Position numbers and translations under genes: made by a program
In this document: piece by piece, positions 1 through 8,860 of the stretch
Position numbering within the stretch: the first letter of the stretch is position 1
Layout: each line of letters starts with the position of its first letter
The notes under the pieces: generated by a model
The model's database searches: none
What the model saw: only the letters and a program-made list of their open reading frames with translations
What the model was told of the DNA's origin: nothing
Origin: Pseudopedobacter sp044361595
Lineage (GTDB): Bacteria; Bacteroidota; Bacteroidia; Sphingobacteriales; Sphingobacteriaceae
Length of the DNA stretch: 64,000 bases
Assembly: GCA_044361595.1 (NCBI GenBank)
Contig: JBIKIN010000004.1
Coordinates: 62,001-126,000, forward strand
Direction: 5' to 3'

Positions 1-23
1 ACAGAAGAAAAAACCTTAAATAT

Positions 24-69
24 ATAGTTTCAAAAATGGCTCCCAATAAGGAGCCATTTTTGAAACTAT
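24..69. terminator. Perfect 20-bp stem, bidirectional terminator
   Basis: Two 20-nt arms (24-43 and 50-69) are exact reverse complements around a 6-nt loop. The outer part of the stem is A/T-rich, so on either strand the GC core (GGCTCC/GGAGCC) is followed by a run of T. It lies just past the stop of the leftward zinc peptidase gene and probably terminates that transcript and one entering from the left edge. Confidence 0.8.
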
Positions 70-89
70 GACAAATTAATTCATCACAA

Positions 90-776
90 TTAATCTCTTC
101 TCCCTATCAACATAGAAGCATAATAAACCAAAGTGGCTAAAGAGGAAAGTGCTGCAACTACATAAGTCATTGCTGCCCACCATAAGGCGTCTTTTGCCTG
201 GTCGTTTTCCACACTTGTTTGCATAATCCCTTTATTGGTTTGCAACCAAGCCAATGCTCTTCTGCTGGCATCAAACTCTACTGGCAGGGTAACAAAACTA
301 AAGAAAGTTACTATGGCTAAAGCACCTACGCCAATCATTAAAACCCAAGGAATACCACCAAAAAGTAATAACATAAAGCCTATCATTAATGTCCATTGTA
401 TTAGGTTAGAAGCTACGCCTACCATAGGCACCATTGCAGATCTAAACTGTAACCATCCATAAGCTTTAGCGTGTTGTACGGCGTGTCCGCATTCATGTGC
501 TGCAACCGCTGCTGCTGCAATGCTTCTGCCAGCATAAACATCTGGCGATAAATTTACGGTTCTATTGTCTGGATTATAATGGTCGGTTAATTGCCCATCA
601 ACAGAAATAATTTCCACATCATCAATACCATGATCTGTTAACATTTTCTTGGCTATCTCTGCACCACTTAGTCCAGATGAAATCGCTATCTCAGAATATT
701 TTTTAAATTTACTTTTAAATCGATATTGAACTAAAAATCCTAATAGTGCAATAACACCAAATAATATTAAACCCAT
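90..776 (-). CDS. Membrane zinc metallopeptidase, YugP family
   Basis: The 228-residue protein matches the Zn_peptidase_2 (YugP-like) family in length and layout. It has an N-terminal hydrophobic segment (residues 1-18), then a metal-binding HECGH motif at residues 94-98, followed by three to four hydrophobic segments between about 115 and 225. DHYNPDNRTVNLS upstream of the motif is also characteristic. The catalytic Glu is E95. The family is an inner-membrane protease of uncertain substrate. The ATG at 776 directly precedes the first membrane segment. The gene is alone, with a strong hairpin just downstream. Confidence 0.85.
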   Translation of the reverse strand: MGLILFGVIALLGFLVQYRFKSKFKKYSEIAISSGLSGAEIAKKMLTDHGIDDVEIISVDGQLTDHYNPDNRTVNLSPDVYAGRSIAAAAVAAHECGHAVQHAKAYGWLQFRSAMVPMVGVASNLIQWTLMIGFMLLLFGGIPWVLMIGVGALAIVTFFSFVTLPVEFDASRRALAWLQTNKGIMQTSVENDQAKDALWWAAMTYVVAALSSLATLVYYASMLIGRRD

Positions 777-850
777 TTTTTTCTATATTTAAAATCAATT
801 AATAAACATCAAAAAGTGTTCCTTTAGTTTTTAAAAACACCCATTATTCA

Positions 851-2002
851 ATGAACATGCAAAATACCAATTTTTCCTTTTGGGAACATCAAACTTTTTT
901 AAACAATCATGATGTAATCATTATTGGCGCTGGCATTGTGGGTTTAAACGCTGCTTTGACCCTAAAAATTATGCAGCCTAAACTAAAAATTACAATTTTA
1001 GAACAAGGACTCTTACCCAGTGGCTCAAGCACAAAAAATGCGGGTTTTGCTTGTTTTGGGAGTGTTTCTGAGTTATTACAAGAGATAGCTGATTATGGAG
1101 AAGAGACCGTTTTAAAACTTGTAGCAAAACGAGTAGAAGGGTTAGCTTTATTAAGAGAGAATTTAGGCGATAAGGCTATAGATTACTTAGCATTAGGAGG
1201 CAATGAAGTGTTTTTTAGTAAAGATAAGGCCTTAAAAATCCATTGTTTAGACCATGTTTATTACCTCAATAAATTACTTAAACCTGTTTTTTCAAGTACT
1301 GACACTTTTACAGTAGATAATGATAAAATTACAGCTTATGGTTTAAAAAACATCAGTAGCTTAATTCACAATAAACAAGAAGGACAAATAGATACTGGTA
1401 AAATGATGCAAGCATTAACACAAAAAGTATTAGCGCTTGGGGTGAGTATTTACAATTCTTGTAGCGTTTTAAATCTAGAAGCCCATGAAAAGGGTTATCA
1501 TGTAGAAACCAATAAAGCTATTTTTTTTGGAAAGAAAATAATATTGGCAAACAATGCATTTGCCAGCCAAATCATTCCTGAATTAGAAATTAAGCCGGCA
1601 AGAGGTCAGGTTTTAGTAACTCAAGAAATAAAAGGTTTAAAATTAAAAGGGACCTTTCATTACAATAAAGGTTATACCTATTTTAGAAATATTGGTAACC
1701 GAATACTTATTGGTGGAGGAAGAGATATAGACTTTACAGGCGAAGAAACTTACGAATTAAGTAATAGCCCTATCATTATAGATTATTTAAAAGACATATT
1801 GACTAATTGTATGGATTTTAAAAATAATATAGTTTATGACTATATGTGGAGTGGGATTATGGGATTTGGCCAAAAACTAGAGCCAATCATAAAAAAAATT
1901 AAACCTAATTTATTTGTAGCTGCAAGATGTAATGGTATGGGTGTAGCTATTGGAAGTCTAAGCGGTAGCGAAATTGCCGCTATAGTAGCTAAAGATTTTT
2001 AA
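851..2002 (+). CDS. FAD-dependent oxidoreductase (DAO family)
   Basis: This 383-residue protein carries the dinucleotide-binding signature DVIIIGAGIVGLNAA near residues 20-35 and an acidic end of beta-2 (ILEQG), followed by SSTKNAGFACFG. It ends with a second FAD-contact region (CNGMGVAIGSLSGSEIA). These fit the D-amino-acid oxidase / glycine oxidase / sarcosine oxidase fold. The substrate cannot be told from sequence, but an amine or amino acid is usual. It converges with the GNAT gene and is separated from it by a single base. The first 15 residues before the Rossmann fold are not a signal peptide, so the enzyme is cytoplasmic. Confidence 0.8.
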   Translation: MNMQNTNFSFWEHQTFLNNHDVIIIGAGIVGLNAALTLKIMQPKLKITILEQGLLPSGSSTKNAGFACFGSVSELLQEIADYGEETVLKLVAKRVEGLALLRENLGDKAIDYLALGGNEVFFSKDKALKIHCLDHVYYLNKLLKPVFSSTDTFTVDNDKITAYGLKNISSLIHNKQEGQIDTGKMMQALTQKVLALGVSIYNSCSVLNLEAHEKGYHVETNKAIFFGKKIILANNAFASQIIPELEIKPARGQVLVTQEIKGLKLKGTFHYNKGYTYFRNIGNRILIGGGRDIDFTGEETYELSNSPIIIDYLKDILTNCMDFKNNIVYDYMWSGIMGFGQKLEPIIKKIKPNLFVAARCNGMGVAIGSLSGSEIAAIVAKDF

Positions 2003-2003
2003 A

Positions 2004-2495
2004 TTAATTTAATGCTTTACGCATGATATAATCGTTTAAGACAAAACCGAAATACGGTATATCAACCTCTTCCACTACTTCATAATCCACTTTTTGATAA
2101 AAATTAAAAGCTTTATTGTTTCTATTAACGTTTAAATACAAATAAGATGCACCTAAATTTTTAACCTCTTCTTCTACTTTTTTAATCAATAAATTACCCA
2201 AACCTTTTCCTTGAATAGTTTTACCTAAATAAAGTTTTTCTAATTTATAGTTTTTGTCTATATCGTAAATAGAGTACGCAGCAAAACCCACATCTTTACC
2301 CTCAAAATTTAGTATCATGAATGTATGGCCAGAATTTAATTGCTCCTCTAAAGATTTTAAATCGTATATTTTAGACAACATCAATTCAATTTGATCATCA
2401 GATATTACTCCTTTGTAAGTATCCCACCAAATTTGGTGAGCCAAATGATGAATAATATCTAAATCTTGCGAGGTGGCTTTTCTAAAATTGGTCAT
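2004..2495 (-). CDS. GNAT family N-acetyltransferase
   Basis: The 163-residue protein has the GNAT acetyl-CoA binding motif A at about residues 90-102 (LYLGKTIQGKGLGNLLIKK, with the Q/R-x-x-G-x-G/A turn) and the C-terminal LNVNRNNKAFNFYQKVDYE segment typical of the Acetyltransf_1 family. The acceptor substrate is unknown. Its start overlaps the stop of the upstream thiamine-kinase-like gene by 4 bp (ATGA), so the two are translationally coupled in a three-gene leftward operon headed by thiE. Confidence 0.85.
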   Translation of the reverse strand: MTNFRKATSQDLDIIHHLAHQIWWDTYKGVISDDQIELMLSKIYDLKSLEEQLNSGHTFMILNFEGKDVGFAAYSIYDIDKNYKLEKLYLGKTIQGKGLGNLLIKKVEEEVKNLGASYLYLNVNRNNKAFNFYQKVDYEVVEEVDIPYFGFVLNDYIMRKALN

Positions 2496-3070
2496 ATATA
2501 TTCGGCAATAAAAATAAAAGGTTCGGTAAAAGTAAAACTATAAAAACCGTCTTTTTGAGTTTTAAAAAGACTTTCTTTAATAAAATCTAATCCAGTAAAA
2601 GATATATCATTAACATTTTGAGGATACAAAATTGCAATCTCCTCATTTGCCTTTTGCCACTTACTAAATCCAGAATAAATAGGGTAGATTTTTTGTTCGC
2701 CATTAAAAATAACTAAATCAATTTGAGATACAAAAGATGAATAATTTGGAAAGCTAAACTTATCATCAATTACATTAACAGCAGGGTAACCTTCTTTAAG
2801 AAAATAATTTAAACCTTCATTTAAAGCATCCTGAGCATAATTTATTTGCAAAATATGCTCTTGCGCAAATGACCAGTTGTTGTCTTCATTTTCTAAAACC
2901 GCATCAACTTTTATTCCTAAAGAAAGCACTTCGTCAATAATCGCATCAGACACGACCACCGTAGGCGACCACTCTAAAAGTTGCCCTAAATATTCTTGAT
3001 TAAAGCCAGTTAAGTTGATAATTAGCAGGGCAGGTTCTTGTTTCTCTTTAACTATATGATGACTAGACAT
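2492..3070 (-). CDS. Thiamine pyrophosphokinase-like protein
   Basis: The 192-residue protein is placed between thiE and a GNAT gene. Its N-terminal half (VVVSDAIIDEVLSLGIKVDAVLE, about residues 35-58) lines up with the nucleotide-binding part of thiamine pyrophosphokinases. The C-terminal half (about 125-190) resembles their thiamine-binding beta domain. The usual acidic signature after the hydrophobic strand (GDFDS or similar) reads ENEDNN here, so catalytic competence is uncertain. If active, it would convert thiamine to thiamine diphosphate, a salvage step next to thiE. The assignment rests on weak similarity plus context. Confidence 0.55.
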   Translation of the reverse strand: MSSHHIVKEKQEPALLIINLTGFNQEYLGQLLEWSPTVVVSDAIIDEVLSLGIKVDAVLENEDNNWSFAQEHILQINYAQDALNEGLNYFLKEGYPAVNVIDDKFSFPNYSSFVSQIDLVIFNGEQKIYPIYSGFSKWQKANEEIAILYPQNVNDISFTGLDFIKESLFKTQKDGFYSFTFTEPFIFIAEYI

Positions 3071-3081
3071 TTTATCATAGA

Positions 3082-3714
3082 TTAAAATATCAATTGATGA
3101 AACTCTTTATAAGCATTAGCTATATCTTTAGTATCATTAATAGCACTACAAACAGCTAGCGCATTAACTCCCGTTGCTAATAGTACTTCTACATGTTCTA
3201 ATTTAACTCCGCCCACAGCAACTAAAGGAAAATCTAAACCTAACTCTTTTAATTTATTTACAGCATTTTCATAGCCCTTAACGCCCCAAAGTTCATTGTT
3301 ACTTGGTTTAGTTAGCGTAACAGAAAATGGACCACAGCCCACATAATCGGCAGTGTTTTTAATATGATTAACAATTTGGTCAATATTTGTAGCCGAAGCC
3401 CCTAAAGTTTTATTCTCGCCAATTTGAGCTCTTATTAAATTTAAATCAGCATCCATATCCTCAATATGTACTCCTTGAATGTCCGCTTGATGAACTAAGT
3501 GAGCGTGATTGGTGACTATTAAAGTCGCTCCCCAGTCATCACAAACCTCGGCTATTTGGTGCAACTCGTTTAGCATTTCTTCATCAGTTTTGCTTAAACA
3601 ACGGTACTGAATCCAATTAGCGCCAGCACTGCAAGCTTGTTGTGTTTGCTCTAAATGACTAATTTGTGGTAAATCTTGCGTTAAGTAATGAAATTTAGAA
3701 ATGTACTTCTTCAT
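3082..3714 (-). CDS. thiE: Thiamine phosphate synthase
   Basis: The 210-residue TIM barrel makes thiamine monophosphate from HMP-PP and thiazole phosphate. Diagnostic stretches are WIQYRCLSKTDEEML (residues 34-48), IVTNHAHLVHQADIQGVHI (65-85), the phosphate loop region GCGPFSVTLTKPSN (about 127-140) and the C-terminal VAVGGVKLEHVEVLLATG (about 165-182). A TenI-like paralogue is possible, but the conserved TLTKP-type segment and the adjacent TPK-like gene favour ThiE. It is first in a leftward operon with an 11-bp gap to the next gene. Confidence 0.8.
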   Translation of the reverse strand: MKKYISKFHYLTQDLPQISHLEQTQQACSAGANWIQYRCLSKTDEEMLNELHQIAEVCDDWGATLIVTNHAHLVHQADIQGVHIEDMDADLNLIRAQIGENKTLGASATNIDQIVNHIKNTADYVGCGPFSVTLTKPSNNELWGVKGYENAVNKLKELGLDFPLVAVGGVKLEHVEVLLATGVNALAVCSAINDTKDIANAYKEFHQLIF

Positions 3715-3806
3715 TGATTAAATAGTGAAACTACAAATTAAGGCATTATGATTTTAAAAATTGGCCTTGCCTAAACATTTATACTTCTTTTGTTATTTTG
3801 TTAATT

Positions 3807-4409
3807 ATGGATTTGTTTACTCAAAAAAACGATAATACGCTGAACATTTTACCCTTTGACGGTACTGTAAATTATTACGGTCAGATTTTCAATCATCAAT
3901 CTCCAAGTTATTACCAAAAATTAATGGATAACATCCAATGGCAACCAGATGAAATCATCATGTTTGGAAAACTGATTGTTACCAAACGAAAAGTAGCTTG
4001 GTATGCAGAAAAAGAACTAGATTATACTTATGCTAAAAAAACAAAAAAAGCGGTTTTGTTTACTCCAGAACTTTTAGAGATAAAAACGATAGTAGAAAGA
4101 ATCAGCAACGAGACATTTAACTCTTGCTTGCTTAATTTGTATCATGATGGCGAGGAAGGAATGGGCTGGCATACCGATGCCGAAAAAGAATTAAAGCCAA
4201 ACGGCGCTATCGCATCAGTTAGTTTTGGAACAGCAAGAAAGTTTTCTTTAAAACATAAGCAAAACAACACATTGGTTGATATTATGCTAGAAGACGGTAG
4301 TTTATTAATAATGAAAGACCAAACGCAGCATCACTGGTTACATCAATTACCTAAAAGTAAACGCATAAAAACCCCGCGAATTAACTTAACTTTCCGCACC
4401 ATTATTTAA
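3807..4409 (+). CDS. alkB: AlkB-like 2-oxoglutarate/Fe(II) dioxygenase
   Basis: The roughly 200-residue protein has the full AlkB/ALKBH2-3 layout: a substrate lid region, then NLYHDGEEGMGWHTDAEKEL with the iron-binding H-x-D, then SFGTARKFSLKH, and near the end the distal His and the 2-oxoglutarate-binding RINLTFR. The family repairs N-alkylated bases in single-stranded DNA or RNA by oxidative demethylation. The open frame extends to a TTG at 3798, but the ATG at 3807 gives the usual MDLF start and is preferred. It ends 9 bp before a GTG-started metallophosphoesterase gene, so the two may share a transcript. Confidence 0.88.
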   Translation: MDLFTQKNDNTLNILPFDGTVNYYGQIFNHQSPSYYQKLMDNIQWQPDEIIMFGKLIVTKRKVAWYAEKELDYTYAKKTKKAVLFTPELLEIKTIVERISNETFNSCLLNLYHDGEEGMGWHTDAEKELKPNGAIASVSFGTARKFSLKHKQNNTLVDIMLEDGSLLIMKDQTQHHWLHQLPKSKRIKTPRINLTFRTII

Positions 4410-4418
4410 TTAAGACGC

Positions 4419-5648
4419 GTGAATACAAAAGCCAGATTAGTAGTTTTTTCCATTTTAATATTTACTATGTTTTTTCTAAACTGGTTTATCTTAAATGGCT
4501 TAGTTCAGCTATTCCCTTACATTTGGTTTAAAACATTTTACATCACCGCCGTAACTGCTAGTGTGCTTTTACTCTTTATTGCCATTTTAAGAATGGCAAG
4601 TAAAGGCATGGATACCTTTTTTAAAATTTCCACTCATTTATTTGTAACCCTAATCTCTGGTCAATTGGTTTTTGCATTAGTCAAAGTTTTGGGGCTTTTA
4701 CTTCAACTCATACTTTCTCCATTTAGTATTCAAATGGTTACCTCTTATCATATTGCACTAGTTGCCTTTGTGATATTTATTGCAGTAGTTATCATGTTTA
4801 TTGATGGCATAATAAGAGGTAAATATGCTTACCGAGTAATTGAACAAACACTATACTTTGATGATTTGCCCCAAAACTTTGATGGCTTTAAGATTGTACA
4901 AATATCTGATATTCACGCCGGTAGTTTTAACAACGTAAAAGCAGTACAAAAAGGAATAAATTTAGTTTTATCGCAAGCCGCTGATTTATTTGTTTTTACT
5001 GGTGATTTAGTAAACAACAAAGCCGAGGAAATTAAACCTTGGATTCCTCTTTTTCGCCAAATTAAAGCTCCGTTTGGTCAGTTTTCTATTTTAGGAAATC
5101 ATGATTATGGAGATTATATCGCATGGAAAAGCCCATCAGAAAAACAACAGAACTTAGAGAATTTAAAAAAATACCATCAAGAAATTGGATTTAAGCTATT
5201 GCTTGATGAACATGTTTATTTAAAAAAAGGAGATGACAAAATAGTTTTAGCGGGAGTAGAAAACTGGGGAATTGGTTTTGGAGAACGTGGCGATTTAAAT
5301 GCCGCATTAAGCGGAACTAAACCACAAGATTTTAAGGTGTTGCTTTCGCATGATCCTTCTCATTTTGATGCACAAGTCAAAAAACATCCATCAAAAATTA
5401 ACCTTACTTTAAGCGGACATACCCACGGAATGCAATTTGGAATCGAAATGTTTGGCATTAAATGGAGTCCGGTACAGTTAAGATACAAACATTGGGCAGG
5501 CTTAAAAGAAGAAAACAATCGCTTTTTATACATTAATAGAGGTTTTGGGTTTATAGGTTTTTCTGGTAGGGTGGGCATTTGGCCCGAGGTGACTTTAATT
5601 ACTTTAAGGAAGAGCGGATTGCAAAACTCAAATAAAGATTTAGCATAA
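4419..5648 (+). CDS. Membrane-anchored metallophosphoesterase
   Basis: The 409-residue protein starts with a GTG. It has four hydrophobic segments in the first 130 residues and a C-terminal calcineurin-like phosphoesterase domain. The metal-ligand motifs appear in order: QISDIHAG (about 160), FTGDLVNN (about 193), LGNHDYGD (about 226) and SGHTHGMQFG (about 333). This architecture matches the YkuE/YaeI-like phosphoesterases, some of which act on UDP-diacylglucosamine or peptidoglycan-linked lipids. The substrate here is not established. It follows alkB closely and is read in the same direction. Confidence 0.85.
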   Translation: MNTKARLVVFSILIFTMFFLNWFILNGLVQLFPYIWFKTFYITAVTASVLLLFIAILRMASKGMDTFFKISTHLFVTLISGQLVFALVKVLGLLLQLILSPFSIQMVTSYHIALVAFVIFIAVVIMFIDGIIRGKYAYRVIEQTLYFDDLPQNFDGFKIVQISDIHAGSFNNVKAVQKGINLVLSQAADLFVFTGDLVNNKAEEIKPWIPLFRQIKAPFGQFSILGNHDYGDYIAWKSPSEKQQNLENLKKYHQEIGFKLLLDEHVYLKKGDDKIVLAGVENWGIGFGERGDLNAALSGTKPQDFKVLLSHDPSHFDAQVKKHPSKINLTLSGHTHGMQFGIEMFGIKWSPVQLRYKHWAGLKEENNRFLYINRGFGFIGFSGRVGIWPEVTLITLRKSGLQNSNKDLA

Positions 5649-5689
5649 TTTTATTGCTTTTTTAAGAATGAAAACGCTACCTTAATACT

Positions 5690-6331
5690 ATGTTTTTACT
5701 CAACAAAACCAATAGCATTGCAAACCACTTTTTGGCCGAGCTAAGAGACGCTGATATTCAGCAAGATAGTATGCGTTTTCGTAGAAATATGGAACGTTTG
5801 GGAGAAGTTTTTGCCTACGAAATTTCTAAAAAATTAAGCTTTGAAGAATTTGAAGTGCAAACTCCGCTGGGTTTAGCTAATGTAAACATGATTAAAAACA
5901 TGCCTGTATTAGCCACCATATTAAGAGCAGGTTTACCTTTGCATCAAGGTTTATTAAACATCTTTGATCGGTCAGAATCTGCCTTTATAGCAGCTTATCG
6001 AAAAACAAAAAAATCGGGAGATTTTATGATTCAAATGGAATATATTTCTTCGCCAGATTTAGACGGTAAAACCGTTATTATATCAGACCCCATGCTGGCT
6101 ACCGGTAAAAGCATGGTGCTTTGTTGTAAAGAATTATTAGCCAATTATAAAATAAAGTCTTTGCATATTGTTGCGGCAATTGCCAGTGTAGAAGGCATAG
6201 AACACATCAAAGCAAATGTTCCTAAAGCTAATTTATGGATTGGCGCTGTAGACGAAGAAATGACCACCAAAGCCTATATTGTACCTGGCTTGGGAGACGC
6301 AGGAGACTTAGCTTTTGGGCAAAAGGTGTAA
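5690..6331 (+). CDS. upp: Uracil phosphoribosyltransferase
   Basis: The 213-residue protein converts uracil plus PRPP to UMP (pyrimidine salvage). The PRPP-binding loop is visible as VIISDPMLATGKSM (about residues 128-141), with the conserved ILRAGLPLHQGL (about 77-88) and the uracil-specific C-terminal segment VPGLGDAGDLAFG. The length agrees with the UPRTase family. It is followed by a YjjG-type nucleotidase gene, consistent with a nucleotide-salvage grouping. Confidence 0.93.
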   Translation: MFLLNKTNSIANHFLAELRDADIQQDSMRFRRNMERLGEVFAYEISKKLSFEEFEVQTPLGLANVNMIKNMPVLATILRAGLPLHQGLLNIFDRSESAFIAAYRKTKKSGDFMIQMEYISSPDLDGKTVIISDPMLATGKSMVLCCKELLANYKIKSLHIVAAIASVEGIEHIKANVPKANLWIGAVDEEMTTKAYIVPGLGDAGDLAFGQKV

Positions 6332-6338
6332 ATTTAAC

Positions 6339-6363
6339 CACAGAGAGCACAGAGATCACAGAG
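6339..6363. repeat. Three CACAGAG units at 9-bp period
   Basis: CACAGAG occurs at 6339-6345, 6348-6354 and 6357-6363, separated by AG and AT. It sits in the 48-bp gap between upp and the next gene. The short tandem array resembles CACAGAG-type intergenic repeats recalled from other bacterial genomes, but only one copy lies in this window. Confidence 0.7.
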
Positions 6364-6379
6364 TTGAGCCTATAAAACT

Positions 6380-7120
6380 TTGGCCACAAAAATTTGTCTT
6401 AATAGCTTACCAACTTATAAAATTTTGAAAAAATACGAACATATTTTCTTTGACTTAGACCATACCATTTGGGATTTTGATAAAAATGCTGAAGAAACCT
6501 TGAGTGAACTTTACCAAACTTATAATTTAAAAGATTTAGGTTTAAAATCTTGCGATATTTTTATAGAAACCTACACCGCAAACAATCATCAACTTTGGGC
6601 TGATTACCACTTGGGTAAAATTTCTAAAGATGCCCTAAGAGAAACTCGCTTTAAAAAAACATTTTTAGATTTAGGGCTTTCGCCCGATGTTTTACCACAT
6701 CAATTTGAAGATGATTATGTAAATATTTGTCCTACCAAAAGCAATTTATTTCCACATGCTCATGAAACTTTAACTTATTTGCATGGTAAATATCATTTAC
6801 ATTTAATTTCTAATGGATTTAAAGAATCTACCGAGTATAAAGTTAAAAACACCAAATTAACACCCTATTTTAAAAATGTATTTATTTCTGAAGTGATTGG
6901 AGTTAATAAGCCCGATAAGGCTATTTTTCAGTTTGCGATAGATACAGCAGGCGCACAAACTCATCACAGTATTATGATTGGCGATAGTATAGAAGCAGAT
7001 GTAAGAGGCGCATTAAATTTTGGTATGGATGCTATCTATTTTAACCCAAACAATGCTGATGCGCCAGAGGATATTAAACATCAAATTAATCATTTAGAAG
7101 AACTAGTTCATATATTATGA
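6380..7120 (+). CDS. HAD phosphatase, YjjG-like pyrimidine nucleotidase
   Basis: The HAD motifs are all present: FFDLDHTIWDF (motif I, nucleophile and acid/base Asp), LISNGF (motif II), Lys in VNKPDKAIF (motif III) and MIGDSIEADVRGA (motif IV). The WDFD extension after motif I is typical of the YjjG family of 5'-nucleotidases that remove non-canonical pyrimidine nucleotides. The open frame allows a TTG start at 6380. A second TTG at 6425 would give a start closer to family members, so the first 15 residues are doubtful. It overlaps the DinB gene by 4 bp. Confidence 0.85.
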   Translation: MATKICLNSLPTYKILKKYEHIFFDLDHTIWDFDKNAEETLSELYQTYNLKDLGLKSCDIFIETYTANNHQLWADYHLGKISKDALRETRFKKTFLDLGLSPDVLPHQFEDDYVNICPTKSNLFPHAHETLTYLHGKYHLHLISNGFKESTEYKVKNTKLTPYFKNVFISEVIGVNKPDKAIFQFAIDTAGAQTHHSIMIGDSIEADVRGALNFGMDAIYFNPNNADAPEDIKHQINHLEELVHIL

Positions 7121-7635
7121 GTTTAGCCCAAAACAAAAAACACTTGTTATCATCGTTAGATTTCTACCTGCAGTTTTTGAAAAATGTGAGTACTGATGAT
7201 TTTGAAAAAATACCTGATGATGGTGGATGGAGTTTAGGGCAAATCTACTCACACATTATTGGGGCTAATAAAATGTCGCACATCGCATTTGAAAAATGCC
7301 TAAGCAAAACTGCCGAACTTAAAACCAGAAAACCACATTGGAAAGTACGGTTAATTTTATTTTTCGGTAAGTTTCCTCCGGGTAAAATCAAAGCGCCGGA
7401 GGCCGTTGCGGCAGCTGTTAAAAGCTTAAGCAAAGAAGAAGCTTCTAATCAATTAATTAAGTTTATAAAAAAGGTAGAGGAGTATGATTATAACTCCAAA
7501 AATTTAGATGTAAACTATAAAATGAAACATCCACGTTTAGGATTTTTAGATGCCTTATCTTGGTCTAGATTTATGGTCATTCACACCAATCATCATCAAA
7601 AACAAATTAAAAACACCTACAAGGCAATTTCTTGA
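7117..7635 (+). CDS. DinB family protein
   Basis: The 172-residue protein has the DinB/YfiT four-helix layout. The metal-binding His residues are recognisable in IYSHIIGANKMSH (about residues 43-55) and in the C-terminal HTNHHQKQI. DinB-like proteins are putative metal-dependent thiol transferases or hydrolases of unknown substrate. The gene overlaps its upstream neighbour (ATGA) and its downstream MFS gene (TTGA), giving a tightly coupled three-gene run. Confidence 0.8.
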   Translation: MSLAQNKKHLLSSLDFYLQFLKNVSTDDFEKIPDDGGWSLGQIYSHIIGANKMSHIAFEKCLSKTAELKTRKPHWKVRLILFFGKFPPGKIKAPEAVAAAVKSLSKEEASNQLIKFIKKVEEYDYNSKNLDVNYKMKHPRLGFLDALSWSRFMVIHTNHHQKQIKNTYKAIS

Positions 7636-8783
7636 AAAAGATTATAGCCCTTATTGTAATTGCGCAATTTTGCTGCACATCGGTTTGGTTTGCTGGTAAT
7701 GCGGTACTTCCCAATTTAATTTTAAGTTTAAATCAAAACCAAAGTTTTATTGCCAATTTAACTAGTGCTGTACAATTTGGATTTATAGCCGGCACCTTAA
7801 GTTTTGCCCTGTTAAACTTGTCAGATAAGTTCTCTCCATCCAAAGTGTTTTTTGTGAGCGCCATTATTGCTTCGCTTTTTAATTTAGCAGTTGTCTTAGA
7901 CGGTATTTCAGCGAATACGGTACTTTTACTAAGATTCTTTACAGGTTTTTTCTTAGCCGGCATTTATCCTGTAGGGATGAAAATTGCCACCGATTATACC
8001 GAAAAAGGATTAGGAAAAGCTTTGGGTTTTTTAGTAGGCGCATTAGTTTTAGGCACAGCTTTACCACATCTCATTAAAAGTTTAAGCAGTGGCTTAGCTT
8101 GGCAAATTGTAATTTATTTTAGCTCTTTATTGGCAGTTTTTGGAGGTTTGACGATTTATTTTTTTGTTCCAGATGGTCCATACAGAAAACCCAGCTTAAA
8201 TATCAACTTAAAACATGCTTTTGTAGGTTTTAAAAACGCAAATTTTAGAGTAGCTGCTTTTGGATACTTTGGGCATATGTGGGAATTATATGCCTTTTGG
8301 GCATTTTTACCAATCATATTAAAGAACATTTTGCAGGTAGAAACGTCTAGTATCAGTTTGTTAAGCTTTGCTATTATTGCTTCCGGTAGTATTGCATGCG
8401 TTATTAGCGGTCTATTATCTTTCAAATACACCCCTAAAAAAGTAGCTTTTATCGCCTTGTTATTATCTGGAGTTTGTTGCTTGCTTTCGCCGATGATTTT
8501 TACATTAGATAAAACTTATATTTTAATTTTTTTAGCCCTTTGGGCGATGGTTGTTGTAGCTGATTCGCCCTTGTTTTCGACTTTAGTAGCCCAAAATTCT
8601 TCGGCACAAAACAGAGGAACATCGCTTACCATAGTAAATTGCATCGGCTTTGCCATAACCATCGTTAGCATTCAGTTTTTACAATATTTGAGTGATTTGA
8701 TCAGCTATCAATATGTGCTTATGTTTTTAGGGATTGGCCCTTTAATTGGACTTTTACAAAGTTTTAAGAAAGAGAAAGTTTAA
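7632..8783 (+). CDS. MFS transporter
   Basis: The 383-residue protein has about twelve hydrophobic segments and the loop 2-3 region of the major facilitator superfamily. It starts with TTG overlapping the TGA of the DinB gene. The substrate cannot be deduced. The linker LSDKFSPSKVF and the segment RFFTGFFLAGIYPVGMKIATD resemble the YbfB or nitrate/cyanate-type MFS branch. Translational coupling to dinB-like and HAD genes suggests co-expression only. Confidence 0.8.
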   Translation: MKKIIALIVIAQFCCTSVWFAGNAVLPNLILSLNQNQSFIANLTSAVQFGFIAGTLSFALLNLSDKFSPSKVFFVSAIIASLFNLAVVLDGISANTVLLLRFFTGFFLAGIYPVGMKIATDYTEKGLGKALGFLVGALVLGTALPHLIKSLSSGLAWQIVIYFSSLLAVFGGLTIYFFVPDGPYRKPSLNINLKHAFVGFKNANFRVAAFGYFGHMWELYAFWAFLPIILKNILQVETSSISLLSFAIIASGSIACVISGLLSFKYTPKKVAFIALLLSGVCCLLSPMIFTLDKTYILIFLALWAMVVVADSPLFSTLVAQNSSAQNRGTSLTIVNCIGFAITIVSIQFLQYLSDLISYQYVLMFLGIGPLIGLLQSFKKEKV

Positions 8784-8860
8784 TTCTTTATTTCTTATAC
8801 TGCAAATCTTAAATCTTTCATCTTTTACCTTCCCATTTAATATTTATCTTTACCACATCA

